Assembly: GCF_001884235.1 (NCBI RefSeq)
Contig: NZ_MAOI01000069.1
Span: 62,001-126,000, forward strand
From: Bacillus paramycoides
GTDB lineage: Bacteria; Bacillota; Bacilli; Bacillales; Bacillaceae_G
DNA length: 64,000 nucleotides
Direction: 5' to 3'
Shown piece after piece: positions 55,207 through 64,000 of the stretch. A program made the translations under genes and the position numbers. The notes under the pieces are model-generated. The model worked only from the letters and a program-made list of their open reading frames with translations, was not told the origin of the DNA and ran no database searches. How positions within the stretch are numbered: position 1 is the first letter of the stretch; the number at the start of each line of letters is the position of its first letter.

Positions 55207-56481
55207 ATGGAGCTTATCCGTGATTTAATGATCCAAATTGCCATCATTATTTTGCCACTATTTTTATATGAAGCGATTCGTTTAAATCGTTATCAAGAAA
55301 TGCTTCCGAAGCCTAATCGCTACTTTATTATGTTTTTATCTAGCGTTACACTCGTTCTCTCCATGACATATTCTATTTGCTTTGGTACCGTTTGCGGATA
55401 CAATTTTCATCCAATCCCGATTGTTAGTGGTTTTTTATATGGTGGGATTGTTGGGCTCATCCCTGCCATTATTTTTGTTACATATGAATGGTTTTTAAAG
55501 GGAATCAGTTGGTTTCCTATCGTAGAAGTAATATTTCTTTCGATAATTCCATTGTTCTTGTCAAAGAAATGGTCTCTTTTTTCAAGAGATAAGAAGCTAA
55601 TATTAGCTTTTATGATTTCATCAGTTTATGTTCTTGTTTCATTAGTATTTAGCATGTTTAATGTCCTTTTGGAAACAGGTTTTACACCATATATATCTCA
55701 TCTATATAGTAGGTATATATTTGCTTCACTTATTATGGTTATGACAATGGTATTTCAAGTATATTTGACTGAGTATTTAAATGAGAATGCATTATTGCGT
55801 ACAGAGATGCAAAAATCAGAAAAACTTAATATTGTAAGTGAGTTAGCTGCAAGTGTAGCGCATGAAGTTCGAAATCCCCTCACTGTTGTACGGGGATTTA
55901 TCCAATTACTAGAGAGTACGGAAGACGTGAAAAATAAAGAGTATATGCGTCTCGTATTAGCTGAACTAGATCGTGCCGAACAAATTATTTCAGATTATTT
56001 GAATTTAGCAAGGCCCCAAATTGAAAAGAAAGAACATATTTGTTTATCAGCGCAATTGATTGAAATGACAACTCTTATGTCATCATTTGCAGCGATGCAA
56101 GGTGTATATTTGCAAGTTGAGATTTCTGAGAGTCTTTACACAATCGGTGATAAGACGAAGTTGAAGCAAGCTATTATGAATGTTGTTAAAAACGGTATTG
56201 AAGCAATTCAAGGAAACAAAGGGTATTTAAAAGTAACAGCTGTTCAAAAAGATGAAATGATCGTAATAAGAGTTAAAGATAGTGGTGTTGGAATGACAAA
56301 AGAACAGTTAGCAAGGCTTGGACAACCTTATTATTCTTTGAAAGAAAAAGGAACAGGATTAGGCCTTATGGTAACATTTAGTATTCTACAAGCACATAAT
56401 GGTACACTGGAATATAAAAGTGAAAGTGGAAAAGGAACTGAAGCGATTATTATATTGCCAGCTGTAAGAAATAAGGAATAA
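55207..56481 (+). CDS. KinB-like membrane sensor histidine kinase, orphan
   Basis: A 424-residue kinase with about six N-terminal membrane helices (residues 1-195, 5TM-Lyt-like layout) and a C-terminal kinase. The dimerisation/phospho-acceptor motif is AASVAHEVRNPLTVVRGF near residue 215, N-box VVKNGIEAI near 330, then VKDSGVGM and GTGLGLMVTF. No response regulator lies beside it, which with the KinB-like layout suggests a phosphorelay kinase feeding Spo0F. The activating signal is unknown. AGGGGATGAGAGG precedes ATG 55207. Confidence 0.88.
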   Translation: MELIRDLMIQIAIIILPLFLYEAIRLNRYQEMLPKPNRYFIMFLSSVTLVLSMTYSICFGTVCGYNFHPIPIVSGFLYGGIVGLIPAIIFVTYEWFLKGISWFPIVEVIFLSIIPLFLSKKWSLFSRDKKLILAFMISSVYVLVSLVFSMFNVLLETGFTPYISHLYSRYIFASLIMVMTMVFQVYLTEYLNENALLRTEMQKSEKLNIVSELAASVAHEVRNPLTVVRGFIQLLESTEDVKNKEYMRLVLAELDRAEQIISDYLNLARPQIEKKEHICLSAQLIEMTTLMSSFAAMQGVYLQVEISESLYTIGDKTKLKQAIMNVVKNGIEAIQGNKGYLKVTAVQKDEMIVIRVKDSGVGMTKEQLARLGQPYYSLKEKGTGLGLMVTFSILQAHNGTLEYKSESGKGTEAIIILPAVRNKE

Positions 56482-56510
56482 AAGTTACCGGTAGAAGGTA
56501 ACTTTTTATT
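56482..56510 (+). terminator. Kinase gene terminator
   Basis: AAAGTTACC and GGTAACTTT pair around seven bases with a T-tail. Confidence 0.85.
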
Positions 56511-56540
56511 TTATGTTACATTAGAAAAATATATATGATT

Positions 56541-57284
56541 TTACTCATTTGTTTTTTCTTGTTTTGTTCGAACAAATAAACTTCTAAATGATTGAAAGAA
56601 GCTTTGCTCTTTTGAGGCGGCGACTAATCTTTTTGTTTCTTGAATTTCGCGAATAACTTGCATAAGCTGTGCATCACGGCTACTGTCTTTATTGTAAATT
56701 TGGTTGACAAGTTTATTCATTTTCTCTTCTTGTTTGGATTCTCGCTTATACATATGATTCATTAATAAGTCCATCTTTTCTTTTTGGAGTGCATCTGTTT
56801 GAGCAGCATGATCAACTAGCTCTTGTAGCATTTTTTCTTGTGAACCTTCTTTGACATAAACTTGTTGCATCAGTTCATCTAACTTCTCATCTTTTAAACG
56901 ATTTTGTGTAATAAGGGTAGAATTTTGATGAATAATTGCCTCATTTAATTGAGCGAGCATTTCAAGCTTTAACATGAATTCTTCAAAGTTACGCCCGTCA
57001 TCTTTTGTTTGTACTTCTTGTTTGTTTTGTGCAATTGGTATTGGGGGATTATCTTTTTCCTTTAAAATAATTGGAATTGTTTCTGAAATATCTTCTTGTA
57101 ATGTCGCTGCTCTTTCGTGTATGGATTTTAATAGTTTTAAATCATCCATTCTATAAATACGCGCATCAGCAGCTTTTGAAATGATATAACCATGTTCCTC
57201 TAAAAGTTGACTATATTTTCGAACTGTATGTTTTGGGATGCCTGTTTTATTCGTGACATCTTTCGTTTTATAAATTGCGTCCAT
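56541..57284 (-). CDS. MerR-like HTH protein with DUF3967 coiled coil
   Basis: A 247-residue protein: a MerR/RacA-like helix-turn-helix (residues ~5-45, TKDVTNKTGIPKHTVRKYSQ), a linker, and a long coiled coil (about 85-225) with repeated KMNKLVNQIYNKD/KMDLLMNHMYKRE units. This domain order matches the DUF3967 proteins of the B. cereus group. The repeated heptad blocks suggest oligomers. Function unknown; similarity to RacA makes a DNA-binding or anchoring role possible. GGGGAGGAAATTTC precedes ATG 57284. Confidence 0.82.
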   Translation of the reverse strand: MDAIYKTKDVTNKTGIPKHTVRKYSQLLEEHGYIISKAADARIYRMDDLKLLKSIHERAATLQEDISETIPIILKEKDNPPIPIAQNKQEVQTKDDGRNFEEFMLKLEMLAQLNEAIIHQNSTLITQNRLKDEKLDELMQQVYVKEGSQEKMLQELVDHAAQTDALQKEKMDLLMNHMYKRESKQEEKMNKLVNQIYNKDSSRDAQLMQVIREIQETKRLVAASKEQSFFQSFRSLFVRTKQEKTNE

Positions 57285-57520
57285 GAAATTTCCTCCCCAA
57301 AAAGTATCGTATATACCAATTCAATCTTTTATGATAACTTCCTTTGAAAAAGAATGTCGGAAGGTTATTAGTTTTCTACAGGATTAGTGAAAAGGTGAGG
57401 GAAAATGAATGTTTTTGGCGGAATGGAGAGGAAGAGCTAAAATAATGTCTGAAAACATATATAGAAGAAGTTTGTTATAATAACTGAGGAAAAGAAATTG
57501 GTAGGAACATGGAGGTACAC

Positions 57521-57958
57521 ATGAAGCAATTAAAAGGTATTATCATTTCAATTATTGCAATTCTTTCTCTGCTGGTAGCGGTCTATGAAGTACTTATTCC
57601 AGAGGAGACAAGTAATAAAAAAACAACAACTACGTATGATCAAGTTTTAGAGTTCCCGAAAGAACGTTATCCAGAGACGGGAAAACATATAACGGATGCT
57701 ATAAAAGAAGGGCATTCAGAAATTTGTACAATTGATCGTAATGGTGCAGCGGATAGAAGGAAATTATCGTTAGCACCATATCCGTCGAAGAAAGGTTATG
57801 ATCGCGATGAATGGCCAATGGCGATGTGTAAGGAAGGCGGAAAAGGAGCTCATATTGAATATATAAGTCCAGCAGATAATCGTGGTGCAGGTTCTTGGGT
57901 AGGGAATAAGCTAGATAAATATCCAGATGGTACGCGTGTGAAATTTGAAGTGAAGTAG
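57521..57958 (+). CDS. nucA: DNA-entry nuclease (NucA/NucB family)
   Basis: A 145-residue exported nuclease. The N-terminus has a signal anchor ([22 protein letters not shown]), and the body is highly characteristic: [45 protein letters not shown] near 95 and [14 protein letters not shown] near 120. This is the NucA/NucB DNase fold used in competence or sporulation to cut DNA at the cell surface; the sequence is closest in my memory to B. subtilis NucA. GGAGGT lies four bases upstream; ATG 57521 is preferred to 57509, which contains the ribosome site. The inhibitor gene comJ follows after 39 bases. Confidence 0.88.
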   Translation: MKQLKGIIISIIAILSLLVAVYEVLIPEETSNKKTTTTYDQVLEFPKERYPETGKHITDAIKEGHSEICTIDRNGAADRRKLSLAPYPSKKGYDRDEWPMAMCKEGGKGAHIEYISPADNRGAGSWVGNKLDKYPDGTRVKFEVK

Positions 57959-57997
57959 TAACCGGCGTACATTTCATAGTGGAGGAGAAGGATAGTT

Positions 57998-58387
57998 ATG
58001 GAATTAACAATTTCATATTCGCAATTAATGGTGATGAACTCTGATCATCAGCAGCCTTATGTAGATTGGACTCCTGAAGATTTTGAAAGAGGTTATGCTG
58101 AGGTGGATGGAGCGATTATTTTTGAAGCAATCTCTGACTATACTTGTGAAGTGGAAGTGACTTGTGGAAAGCATATTGAGAAGGAAGAAGTGGTTCGAAC
58201 GATATCAGTTCCTTTCACTGTGAAGAATGAAGGAGTTTTTATAACGAGTATTCTTTCTAATAAATTGCATATTCCTATTCCGAATGGGGAATATATGATA
58301 GTCTTGCAGGCGACTCCTCTTGAAAAGCCAACAGACGATGAATTGTATAAAGTACGATACGACTTCTGTTTTGAGAGTGTAGAATAA
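57998..58387 (+). CDS. comJ: Nuclease inhibitor ComJ (Nin)
   Basis: A 129-residue cytoplasmic protein with LTISYSQLMVMNSDHQQP, then VDWTPEDFERGYAEVDGAI and VPFTVKNEG, matching the ComJ/Nin family that binds and inhibits NucA. It lies directly behind nucA, with GGAGGAGAAGG before ATG 57998. In B. subtilis comJ precedes nucA; the order here is reversed, so the nuclease is made before its inhibitor. The pair shares one terminator. Confidence 0.85.
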   Translation: MELTISYSQLMVMNSDHQQPYVDWTPEDFERGYAEVDGAIIFEAISDYTCEVEVTCGKHIEKEEVVRTISVPFTVKNEGVFITSILSNKLHIPIPNGEYMIVLQATPLEKPTDDELYKVRYDFCFESVE

Positions 58388-58388
58388 A

Positions 58389-58427
58389 AAAACGTGTTAT
58401 CCTTTTTGAAGGATAACACGTTTTTTT
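58389..58427. terminator. comJ / metE convergent terminator
   Basis: AAACGTGTTATCCTT and AAGGATAACACGTTT form a 15-bp stem around TTTG with T-tracts on both sides. Confidence 0.93.
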
Positions 58428-58428
58428 A

Positions 58429-60717
58429 TTATGCATTTGTCTTTAGGAGAGAACGAGCGTCTTTCGCTGCCTGAACCATATACTCTAAGGCAGGTATAAC
58501 TTCTTCGGTTCTTCTAGTTTTTAAACCACAGTCTGGATTAATCCAGAAATATTTAGGATCACATACTTGTAAAGATTGTTCTACGATTGTAAACATTTCG
58601 TCTTTACTTGGGACACGTGGGCTATGAATGTCATATACACCTAGACCAATTCCTTTTTCATATGTTGTATGTTTTAATGTATCAATAAATTCCCCATGAC
58701 TTCTTGATGTTTCGATGGAAATAACATCTGCATCTAATGCGCGAATTGCATCTACAATATCTTCGAAGTTACTGTAACACATATGAGTGTGAATTTGTGT
58801 TTCATTTTCTACAGAAGATGTTGCTAAAAGGAATGATTGAACTGCCCATGTAATATATGCATTCCAATCTTTTTCTTTTAACGGCATTCCTTCACGAAGT
58901 GCTGGCTCATCGACTTGGATTACCCTAATTCCGGAAGATTCAAGTAATTCAATTTCATGACGAAGTGCTAATGCAATTTGATATGAAACTTCTTTTCTTG
59001 AAATGTCATTTCGAACGAATGACCAATTTAAAATAGTGACAGGTCCAGTTAGCATACCCTTTACTACTTTCTCTGTTAAGCTTTGTGCATATACAGTTTC
59101 TTTAATAGTCATTCCATTTATAAAGGCAACATCGCCATAAATAACAGGTGGTTTCACACAGCGAGAGCCGTATGATTGTACCCATCCATTTTTAGTAAAG
59201 GAGAAGCCAGCAAGTCTTTCACCAAAGTATTCCACCATGTCAGTTCTTTCGAATTCACCGTGTACTAGGACATCAAGACCAATATCTTCTTGGTAACGAA
59301 TCCACTTCTCAGTTTCCTTTTCAATGAATTGATTATATTGTTCATTTGTAATATCGCCGTTACGCCACTGTTTACGTGTTTGACGAACTTCAGTCGTTTG
59401 TGGGAAGCTACCGATAGTTGTTGTTGGTAACAGTGGTAACTGTAAAGCCACTTGCTGTAATTCATATCTTTTTTCAAATGGAAGAGGACGTGAGAAATCA
59501 TCTTCTTTAAGTGCTGTACGCGCTGCTTTTACATCTTCACGATTACGTGCAGCTGATGAACGGATTGCATGATGTACATTACGATATGTTGCCAGCTCGT
59601 CACTGATGCTTTCAACACCTTTAGTAAGAGCAGATTGGATAAGGACTAGTTCTTCTAACTTTTGATTGGCAAATGCAAGTGCATCAAATAGTTCGGTTGA
59701 TAAATGCTTTTCTTCTGTTTTATCAATTGGAGTATGCAATAAGCTACAAGAAGGTTGAACAATTAAACCTTCGACTGTGACTTGATTTTGTAATGTTGTA
59801 AATAAAGAAAGTATATCATCAAGATCAGCTCTCCAAATGTTACGTCCATCTATACAACCGATAGCTAAAATTTTATCAGCTGGGAATCCATATTTTGAAA
59901 TAGCATTTACATTACCTTCTTTGCCATGAACAAAGTCTAATCCAATACCAGAAACAGGGAATGTAATAATTTCTTCATAGTTTTCTTCTACACTATCAAA
60001 ATATGTTTGTAGAATAAGGTTAGCATTTGGTACTTCTTTATGAATAGCTTCGTAAAGTTCTTTTGCTTGATTAATTTCATCTTTTGTTAAAGATGCAAAG
60101 ATTGGTTCGTCAACTTGAATAATTTGTGCTCCAGCTTCGTGTAATTCAGAGAATAATTGTACGTAAGGTGCAACTAGCTGTTTTAAAATAGTGGCAAATT
60201 GATCTTCGGTATAACCTTTTGCTAGTTTTAGGAATGTATAAGGTCCTAAAATAACTGGTTTTCCATCGACGCCTAATTCTTTTTTTGCTTCTTCATATAA
60301 ACGAAGGGGACGATTGTCTTTTAAAGAGATTTGTAACCCTTCTTCATATTCAGGAACAATATAATGATAGTTTGTGTTAAACCACTTTGTCATTTCAGAA
60401 GCAACATGATCTTTAGATCCACGTGCCATTGCAAAATATACATCAAGATAAGATGTAAACTCTGAAAAACGTGATGGGATGAATCCTAACATGTAGGCTG
60501 TATCCAGAACGTGGTCATAATATGTAAAATCGCCTATTGGAATTAATTCAATTCCTTTTTCTTGCTGTACCTTTACGTGTTGAAGGCGGATGTCTTTCAT
60601 TGTCGTTAAAAATGTCTCTTCATCAATTTTATTGGACCAAAAAGCTTCCAATGTTTTTTTCCACTCTCGTTGTAGTCCGATACGTGGATAACCTAAGTTA
60701 CTTGTTTGAATTGCCAT
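58429..60717 (-). CDS. metE: Cobalamin-independent methionine synthase
   Basis: A 762-residue enzyme that transfers methyl from methyltetrahydropteroyltriglutamate to homocysteine without B12. It has two homologous barrels; the C-terminal active site shows [14 protein letters not shown] near residue 435, [10 protein letters not shown] near 605, HTHMCYSNF near 643 (zinc His/Cys) and NPDCGLKTR near 725 (zinc Cys). Length is normal. AGGGAGGAATTTGAA precedes ATG 60717. A cobalamin riboswitch lies upstream, so the gene should be off when B12 is abundant. Confidence 0.97.
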   Translation of the reverse strand: MAIQTSNLGYPRIGLQREWKKTLEAFWSNKIDEETFLTTMKDIRLQHVKVQQEKGIELIPIGDFTYYDHVLDTAYMLGFIPSRFSEFTSYLDVYFAMARGSKDHVASEMTKWFNTNYHYIVPEYEEGLQISLKDNRPLRLYEEAKKELGVDGKPVILGPYTFLKLAKGYTEDQFATILKQLVAPYVQLFSELHEAGAQIIQVDEPIFASLTKDEINQAKELYEAIHKEVPNANLILQTYFDSVEENYEEIITFPVSGIGLDFVHGKEGNVNAISKYGFPADKILAIGCIDGRNIWRADLDDILSLFTTLQNQVTVEGLIVQPSCSLLHTPIDKTEEKHLSTELFDALAFANQKLEELVLIQSALTKGVESISDELATYRNVHHAIRSSAARNREDVKAARTALKEDDFSRPLPFEKRYELQQVALQLPLLPTTTIGSFPQTTEVRQTRKQWRNGDITNEQYNQFIEKETEKWIRYQEDIGLDVLVHGEFERTDMVEYFGERLAGFSFTKNGWVQSYGSRCVKPPVIYGDVAFINGMTIKETVYAQSLTEKVVKGMLTGPVTILNWSFVRNDISRKEVSYQIALALRHEIELLESSGIRVIQVDEPALREGMPLKEKDWNAYITWAVQSFLLATSSVENETQIHTHMCYSNFEDIVDAIRALDADVISIETSRSHGEFIDTLKHTTYEKGIGLGVYDIHSPRVPSKDEMFTIVEQSLQVCDPKYFWINPDCGLKTRRTEEVIPALEYMVQAAKDARSLLKTNA

Positions 60718-60844
60718 TTCAAATTCCTCCCTAATTGAAAGTAAGCATTTCCGTTTACTAGGAAATACCTATAACAAAAAGCATAAAGGCATAGAAAATA
60801 AGCCTTCCTTTTTGTTCTTAACACCTCATCATCATCCGTGAGTC

Positions 60845-61020
60845 TATCAGTGTTGTTAAAATAGGCAGGTCTCCTGACTTATGCTTCATATAATTTCTTT
60901 CACCTTCCCGTTTTCACAGTGGCACAAAAAAGAAATCTCAGCATTTACAGTGGCGGGACCGTGTTGGAGTTTCACCAAACTTCCCTTTTAAACACGAAAT
61001 AAAATTTTCGTGTACCTATT
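60845..61020 (-). ncRNA. Cobalamin riboswitch upstream of metE
   Basis: On the minus strand the core is read in order: GGGAAGTTTGGTGAAACTCC, ACACGGTCCCGCCACTGTAA, later GGGAAG and the B12-box AAGTCAGGAGACCTGCC. These match the AdoCbl riboswitch consensus. A hairpin in 60781-60830 (AAGGC/GCCTT) with a T-rich end is the probable expression platform. Confidence 0.92.
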
Positions 61021-61064
61021 TTCCTTTTGAAAGGAATTTAACAAGCGATATGATATTGAAACAA

Positions 61065-61094
61065 ATTCTAACATAATTTTTGGAATTTTGTCTA
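61065..61094 (-). promoter_or_regulatory. metE leader promoter
   Basis: On the minus strand TAGACA, an 18-base spacer and TAGAAT stand just before the cobalamin riboswitch. Confidence 0.6.
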
Positions 61095-61213
61095 CTGTTT
61101 TAAAATAAGAAAATTCTAAAGTTTTTACTTCTCTGTATTTGTAATTTTGAAAAATATTTAGGCTGGTTTTTATACTAGAATGAGGTCGTTTTGAACTGTA
61201 ACAAAATGGTGGG

Positions 61214-61260
61214 ATTAAGTTTTTCTAAAAGAGGTGATACCTCTTTTAGAAAAACTTAAT
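61214..61260. terminator. 22-bp perfect hairpin after the PadR gene
   Basis: ATTAAGTTTTTCTAAAAGAG plus GT pairs with its exact complement (22 bp) around the three-base loop GAT. It overlaps the padR stop codon; its T-rich arms suit termination in the minus direction. Confidence 0.75.
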
Positions 61261-61813
61261 CAGTCTCTACTCCTATTTCTGAAAGGCGACTTGCAGTTGC
61301 ATCTTTTAGGAGTGTGTTTAGCCAGCGCAATTCAACATTAATATGCTCAATGACGCTCTGTAAAATATATAGTTGGGCACGAGGTACTGTTTGTTTGTTA
61401 TGATCGTATATTGTTTGCATTGTATGTAAGTATTGAACCGTATCATCTCTCTTTTTTTCTAAAATAGGAACTAGTGCTTGTTCGTCACTAAAGTGAGCGA
61501 AAGAGAGCGCTGAATAAATTGGTTTATATATTTGGTTTTTTGCTTCAAATTGTTTTAATAATAAAGTATGGAAAAGGTTTTTTCCTTCCTCGGTTATATG
61601 GAAGATTGTTTTATCTGGTCTATTCGTATCTCGAACAATATTTGTAACACGAATTGCACCTTGCTTTTCTAATTGCTCGAAGGCATAGTATAGTGATCCC
61701 TTGGCATATTTAATATAACAATCCATTTGTCTTTCTTTCATTATGTGCTGTACTTCATATGGATGCTTATCCCCTTCGAGTAGCAAGCCGAGAATGACTA
61801 ATTTCATACTCAT
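61256..61813 (-). CDS. PadR-family regulator of the adjacent efflux gene
   Basis: A 185-residue two-domain PadR protein (Vir-type with C-terminal helical domain). The winged helix shows LVILGLLLEGDKHPYEVQHI near residue 4 and YAKGSLYYAFEQLEKQGAIR near 36, the C-terminal helices run to 180. It is 91 bases behind the MFS gene and on the same strand, probably co-transcribed. AGGAG lies ten bases before ATG 61813. Confidence 0.88.
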   Translation of the reverse strand: MSMKLVILGLLLEGDKHPYEVQHIMKERQMDCYIKYAKGSLYYAFEQLEKQGAIRVTNIVRDTNRPDKTIFHITEEGKNLFHTLLLKQFEAKNQIYKPIYSALSFAHFSDEQALVPILEKKRDDTVQYLHTMQTIYDHNKQTVPRAQLYILQSVIEHINVELRWLNTLLKDATASRLSEIGVETD

Positions 61814-61854
61814 GCTGTCTCAACTCCTGTATATAGAAATTTTATACATATTAT

Positions 61855-61892
61855 AAACGGTATATCCTCTTTCATAAAGGGATATACCGTTT
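61855..61892 (-). terminator. Hairpin between the MFS gene and its regulator
   Basis: AAACGGTATATCC and GGATATACCGTTT pair with a 12-base inner loop; it may terminate or attenuate transcription into padR. Confidence 0.7.
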
Positions 61893-61904
61893 CATTTTTC
61901 CATA

Positions 61905-63446
61905 TTAGCTTACTTGTTTTTGTTTTTGTTTCGTTTTTGGTCCTGTTAAAAGACGTTCTTTTCCCATAAGTAAAATACAGATTATACTTAGTATAGCTGG
62001 GATAAGTGCCCAAAAAAATGTATTAGCAATAGATGTTGCAAGCGCATCCTTAATTCCGCTTAGTATTTCAGGTGGTAGCTTTTCAGTAGCGTTTGGTGAT
62101 AATAAGAAGCTGGTGTCTCCACCTTTTGGTGCCATTTTGGCTAATTCAGGAGGAAAGACTGCTTTTAATTTATCAGTGAAGATATGATTTTGAATCGTAC
62201 CGAAAATAGTGACACCAAGGGTCATTCCTAGTGAACGGAAGAATGAATTTGTTGATGTAGCAGAGCCGCGATCTCTCATTTCTAGTTTGTGAATAGATGC
62301 CATACTTAAAACTGAGAAGGAGAATCCAACTCCAAGTCCAGCGAGAATCATAAACATTGTTACGAGTGTACGAGGTGTTTCCATTGTTAAAGTGCTTAGT
62401 AAATAAATACCAAGAACGAAGAAAGCTCCAGATACCATCATAATGTTACGATAGCTTGTTCGTGAAGCTAACTGTCCACCAGTTTGACTCCCGATTACAG
62501 ACCCTACCATCATTGGTGTTAAAATTAATCCAGCATTTGAGGCCGAACCACCGAGAACACCTTGAACGAAGATTGGAATATAAACTGTGCAGATGATAAA
62601 AGCTGCACCATAGAAAAAGGCAACTCCTTGGCTGGCTGCAAATAAAGGCTTTTTAAATAAATGGAAAGAAATAATAGGCTCAGTCGCGTTTCTTTCTACG
62701 AAGAAGAAAATAATAAGCATAATAACAACTGCTGTAAATAAACCAATAATTACATTAGAATTCCATGCATATTCTTTACCGCCAAGTTCTAGAGCAAACA
62801 TTAAACAAACGATACTAATGACCAGTGTAATGGCGCCAGCCCAGTCAATTTTTTGTTTTCGATATTCTAGAGACTCGTTGTAGTATTTAGTAATGAAGAA
62901 GAAGGAGATAAGTCCTAATGGAATATTAATATAGAAGACCCAGTGCCAGCTTATATAATCTGTAATATATGCACCTAATAAAGGTCCGAAAACACTAGAT
63001 GTCCCGAAAACAGCACCAAATAGTCCTGTCATTTTCCCTCGTTTTTCAGGTGGGAATATATCATACATAATTGTAAATGCGATAGGCATAAGAGCGCCGC
63101 CACCAATTCCTTGAATGGCTCTATAAATACTTAGTTGTTCAATACTTGATGCTGTCCCGCAAAGGGCAGAACCGAATAAGAAAAGAATTAGTCCACCAAT
63201 ATAAAAACGTTTTCGTCCGTACATATCAGACAGCTTACCGAAAATAGGCATTCCGGCCATTGTTGCTACCATGTATGCAGATGTAACCCAAACGAATTTG
63301 TCGAACCCTCCTAGGTCTCCGACGATAGTTGCCATCGCGGTTGCGACTATTGTATTATCCATTGCTGCCATTAGAATACCAAGCAATAAACCAGCAACAA
63401 CAAATTTTGTTTTGCTTGAGTCTTTTTTTGATAGTTGTGTTTCCAA
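61905..63446 (-). CDS. MFS multidrug efflux protein, DHA2 (EmrB/QacA) family
   Basis: A 513-residue 14-helix transporter. Motif A GKLSDMYGRKR near residue 75, motif C-like VFGPLLGAYI near 150 and the start AAMDNTIVATAMATI near 28 are typical of DHA2 drug/proton antiporters. TTG 63446 with AAGGAGGGC upstream is the start. It forms a unit with the PadR regulator. A perfect dyad lies in the promoter region. Substrates are unknown. Confidence 0.9.
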   Translation of the reverse strand: METQLSKKDSSKTKFVVAGLLLGILMAAMDNTIVATAMATIVGDLGGFDKFVWVTSAYMVATMAGMPIFGKLSDMYGRKRFYIGGLILFLFGSALCGTASSIEQLSIYRAIQGIGGGALMPIAFTIMYDIFPPEKRGKMTGLFGAVFGTSSVFGPLLGAYITDYISWHWVFYINIPLGLISFFFITKYYNESLEYRKQKIDWAGAITLVISIVCLMFALELGGKEYAWNSNVIIGLFTAVVIMLIIFFFVERNATEPIISFHLFKKPLFAASQGVAFFYGAAFIICTVYIPIFVQGVLGGSASNAGLILTPMMVGSVIGSQTGGQLASRTSYRNIMMVSGAFFVLGIYLLSTLTMETPRTLVTMFMILAGLGVGFSFSVLSMASIHKLEMRDRGSATSTNSFFRSLGMTLGVTIFGTIQNHIFTDKLKAVFPPELAKMAPKGGDTSFLLSPNATEKLPPEILSGIKDALATSIANTFFWALIPAILSIICILLMGKERLLTGPKTKQKQKQVS

Positions 63447-63906
63447 ATATAGCCCTCCTTTAATAAAAATTAAACTAACTTAAGTTTTTGGGTGCAGTGC
63501 ATAAAAAACTTCATGTACAGTTTGTCTCGTTCCGGCTTTATTTATAAAAAATTGCACTGACATGATATAAAGATTAGAAATCATAAATTATATTATAGTC
63601 AAATTTGACTAAAAGGCAAACTTTTTCTTTCACCAAATTATTCTCTTATCCCGTTATTTACGGGTAGTAAGACTTGACGTTATTACATAGTCAATGAGGG
63701 AAAATGTAAAAAAATATTTAATAAAGAATAGCCCCTGTCACCTATTAAAAATGGTTTTTTCTTTATATTGTCGAATAGGATAAAAGGAAGAGAAATAATT
63801 AATGCTGTTTGTAACAAGTTCCAATATTTTTTTGTGTGATTTATTGTGTAGATAGGCAGAATAAAGTTGTATAGATGATACATCTGGAATGAGGTGAATT
63901 TACATT
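63447..63906. other. Upstream region of the MFS gene and start of the next gene
   Basis: About 460 bases, no convincing gene. It contains the 16-base perfect palindrome TAGTCAAATTTGACTA (63596-63611) and AACTTAAGTT near 63477. Confidence 0.6.
63596..63611. promoter_or_regulatory. Palindromic operator candidate for PadR/MFS unit
   Basis: TAGTCAAATTTGACTA is a perfect 16-base palindrome 150 bases upstream of the MFS gene, a likely operator for the co-transcribed PadR. Confidence 0.55.
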
Positions 63907-64000
63907 ATGAAAATATGGAAACGAATTTCGGATCAAGGAAGGTATTCTATACCGTTGCAGCCTGTTTTGTGGATTGATGGTTCAAAAAAAGAAACGGAAA
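63907..64000 (+). CDS. Start of an unidentified protein, cut by the window edge
   Basis: An open frame begins at ATG 63907 with GAGGTGA ten bases upstream and continues off the right edge. The first residues read MKIWKRISDQGRYSIPLQPV; this is too little to name a family. No signal peptide is evident. Confidence 0.55.
   Translation, partial: MKIWKRISDQGRYSIPLQPVLWIDGSKKETE

Overview
The window is a low-GC Firmicute chromosome segment and almost certainly comes from the Bacillus cereus group. Evidence: sporulation genes (spoVA operon tail, YjcZ-type peptide, KinB-like kinase), gene order close to Bacillus (ypuA-ppiB-ribT-ypuF-scpA-scpB; glcT-ptsG-ptsH-ptsI; nagA-nagB-nagR), strong AGGAGG-type ribosome sites, frequent TTG/GTG starts and abundant hairpin terminators. 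No phage, transposase, CRISPR array, rRNA or tRNA was seen. It reads as core chromosome with a few lineage-specific patches.

Layout. 1-8.5 kb: end of the spoVA operon (spoVAEA, spoVAF), a Cof-type HAD phosphatase, ypuA, ppiB, ribT, ypuF, a 31-residue YjcZ peptide, scpA and scpB (condensin partners), and a secreted ComEC-like metallo-hydrolase. 8.5-17.7 kb: amino-sugar catabolism (nagA-nagB-nagR), another HAD phosphatase, and the glucose PTS (glcT, RNA antiterminator leader, ptsG, ptsH, ptsI). 17.8-24 kb: a probable spore-surface protein with a broken reading frame, a nitroreductase, a diguanylate cyclase, a beta-lactamase-fold hydrolase with a YkwC-like dehydrogenase, and small unknowns. 24-32 kb: the methionine salvage pathway in three transcription units (mtnWXBD leftward, mtnE leftward, mtnU and mtnKA rightward); the mtnWXBD and mtnKA units each begin with a SAM riboswitch. 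32-43 kb: YvrJ-like peptide, 3-hydroxybutyrate dehydrogenase flanked by an inverted repeat, a PadR regulator with two paralogous HAAS-type membrane proteins, a metzincin-like protein, Nudix hydrolase, thiolase, an ABC-type ATPase, lipoproteins, RDD protein and a decayed short-chain dehydrogenase. 43-53 kb: a maltodextrin regulon (msmX, malL, nplT-like, mdxEFG, mdxR) with many CcpA/MdxR-type operators. 53-64 kb: patA, an orphan KinB-like kinase, a DUF3967 protein, nucA-comJ (nuclease and its inhibitor), metE behind a cobalamin riboswitch, and a PadR/MFS efflux pair.

The sulfur genes form a theme: the SAM-sensing RNAs control recycling of methylthioribose back to methionine, and a B12-sensing RNA controls the B12-independent methionine synthase. 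The sugar genes form another: GlcT/CcpA, NagR and MdxR signals sit at the PTS, amino-sugar and maltodextrin loci.

I see no unmistakable new system. The observations most worth a second look are: the PadR-HAAS module with three near-identical operators placed on the -35 region, just downstream of the -10, and the ribosome site; the frame-split Cys/His-rich spore-type gene at 17.8-18.2 kb; the hairpin repeat flanking bdhA; and an isolated promoter-hairpin-terminator unit at 42.4 kb that may be a small RNA.
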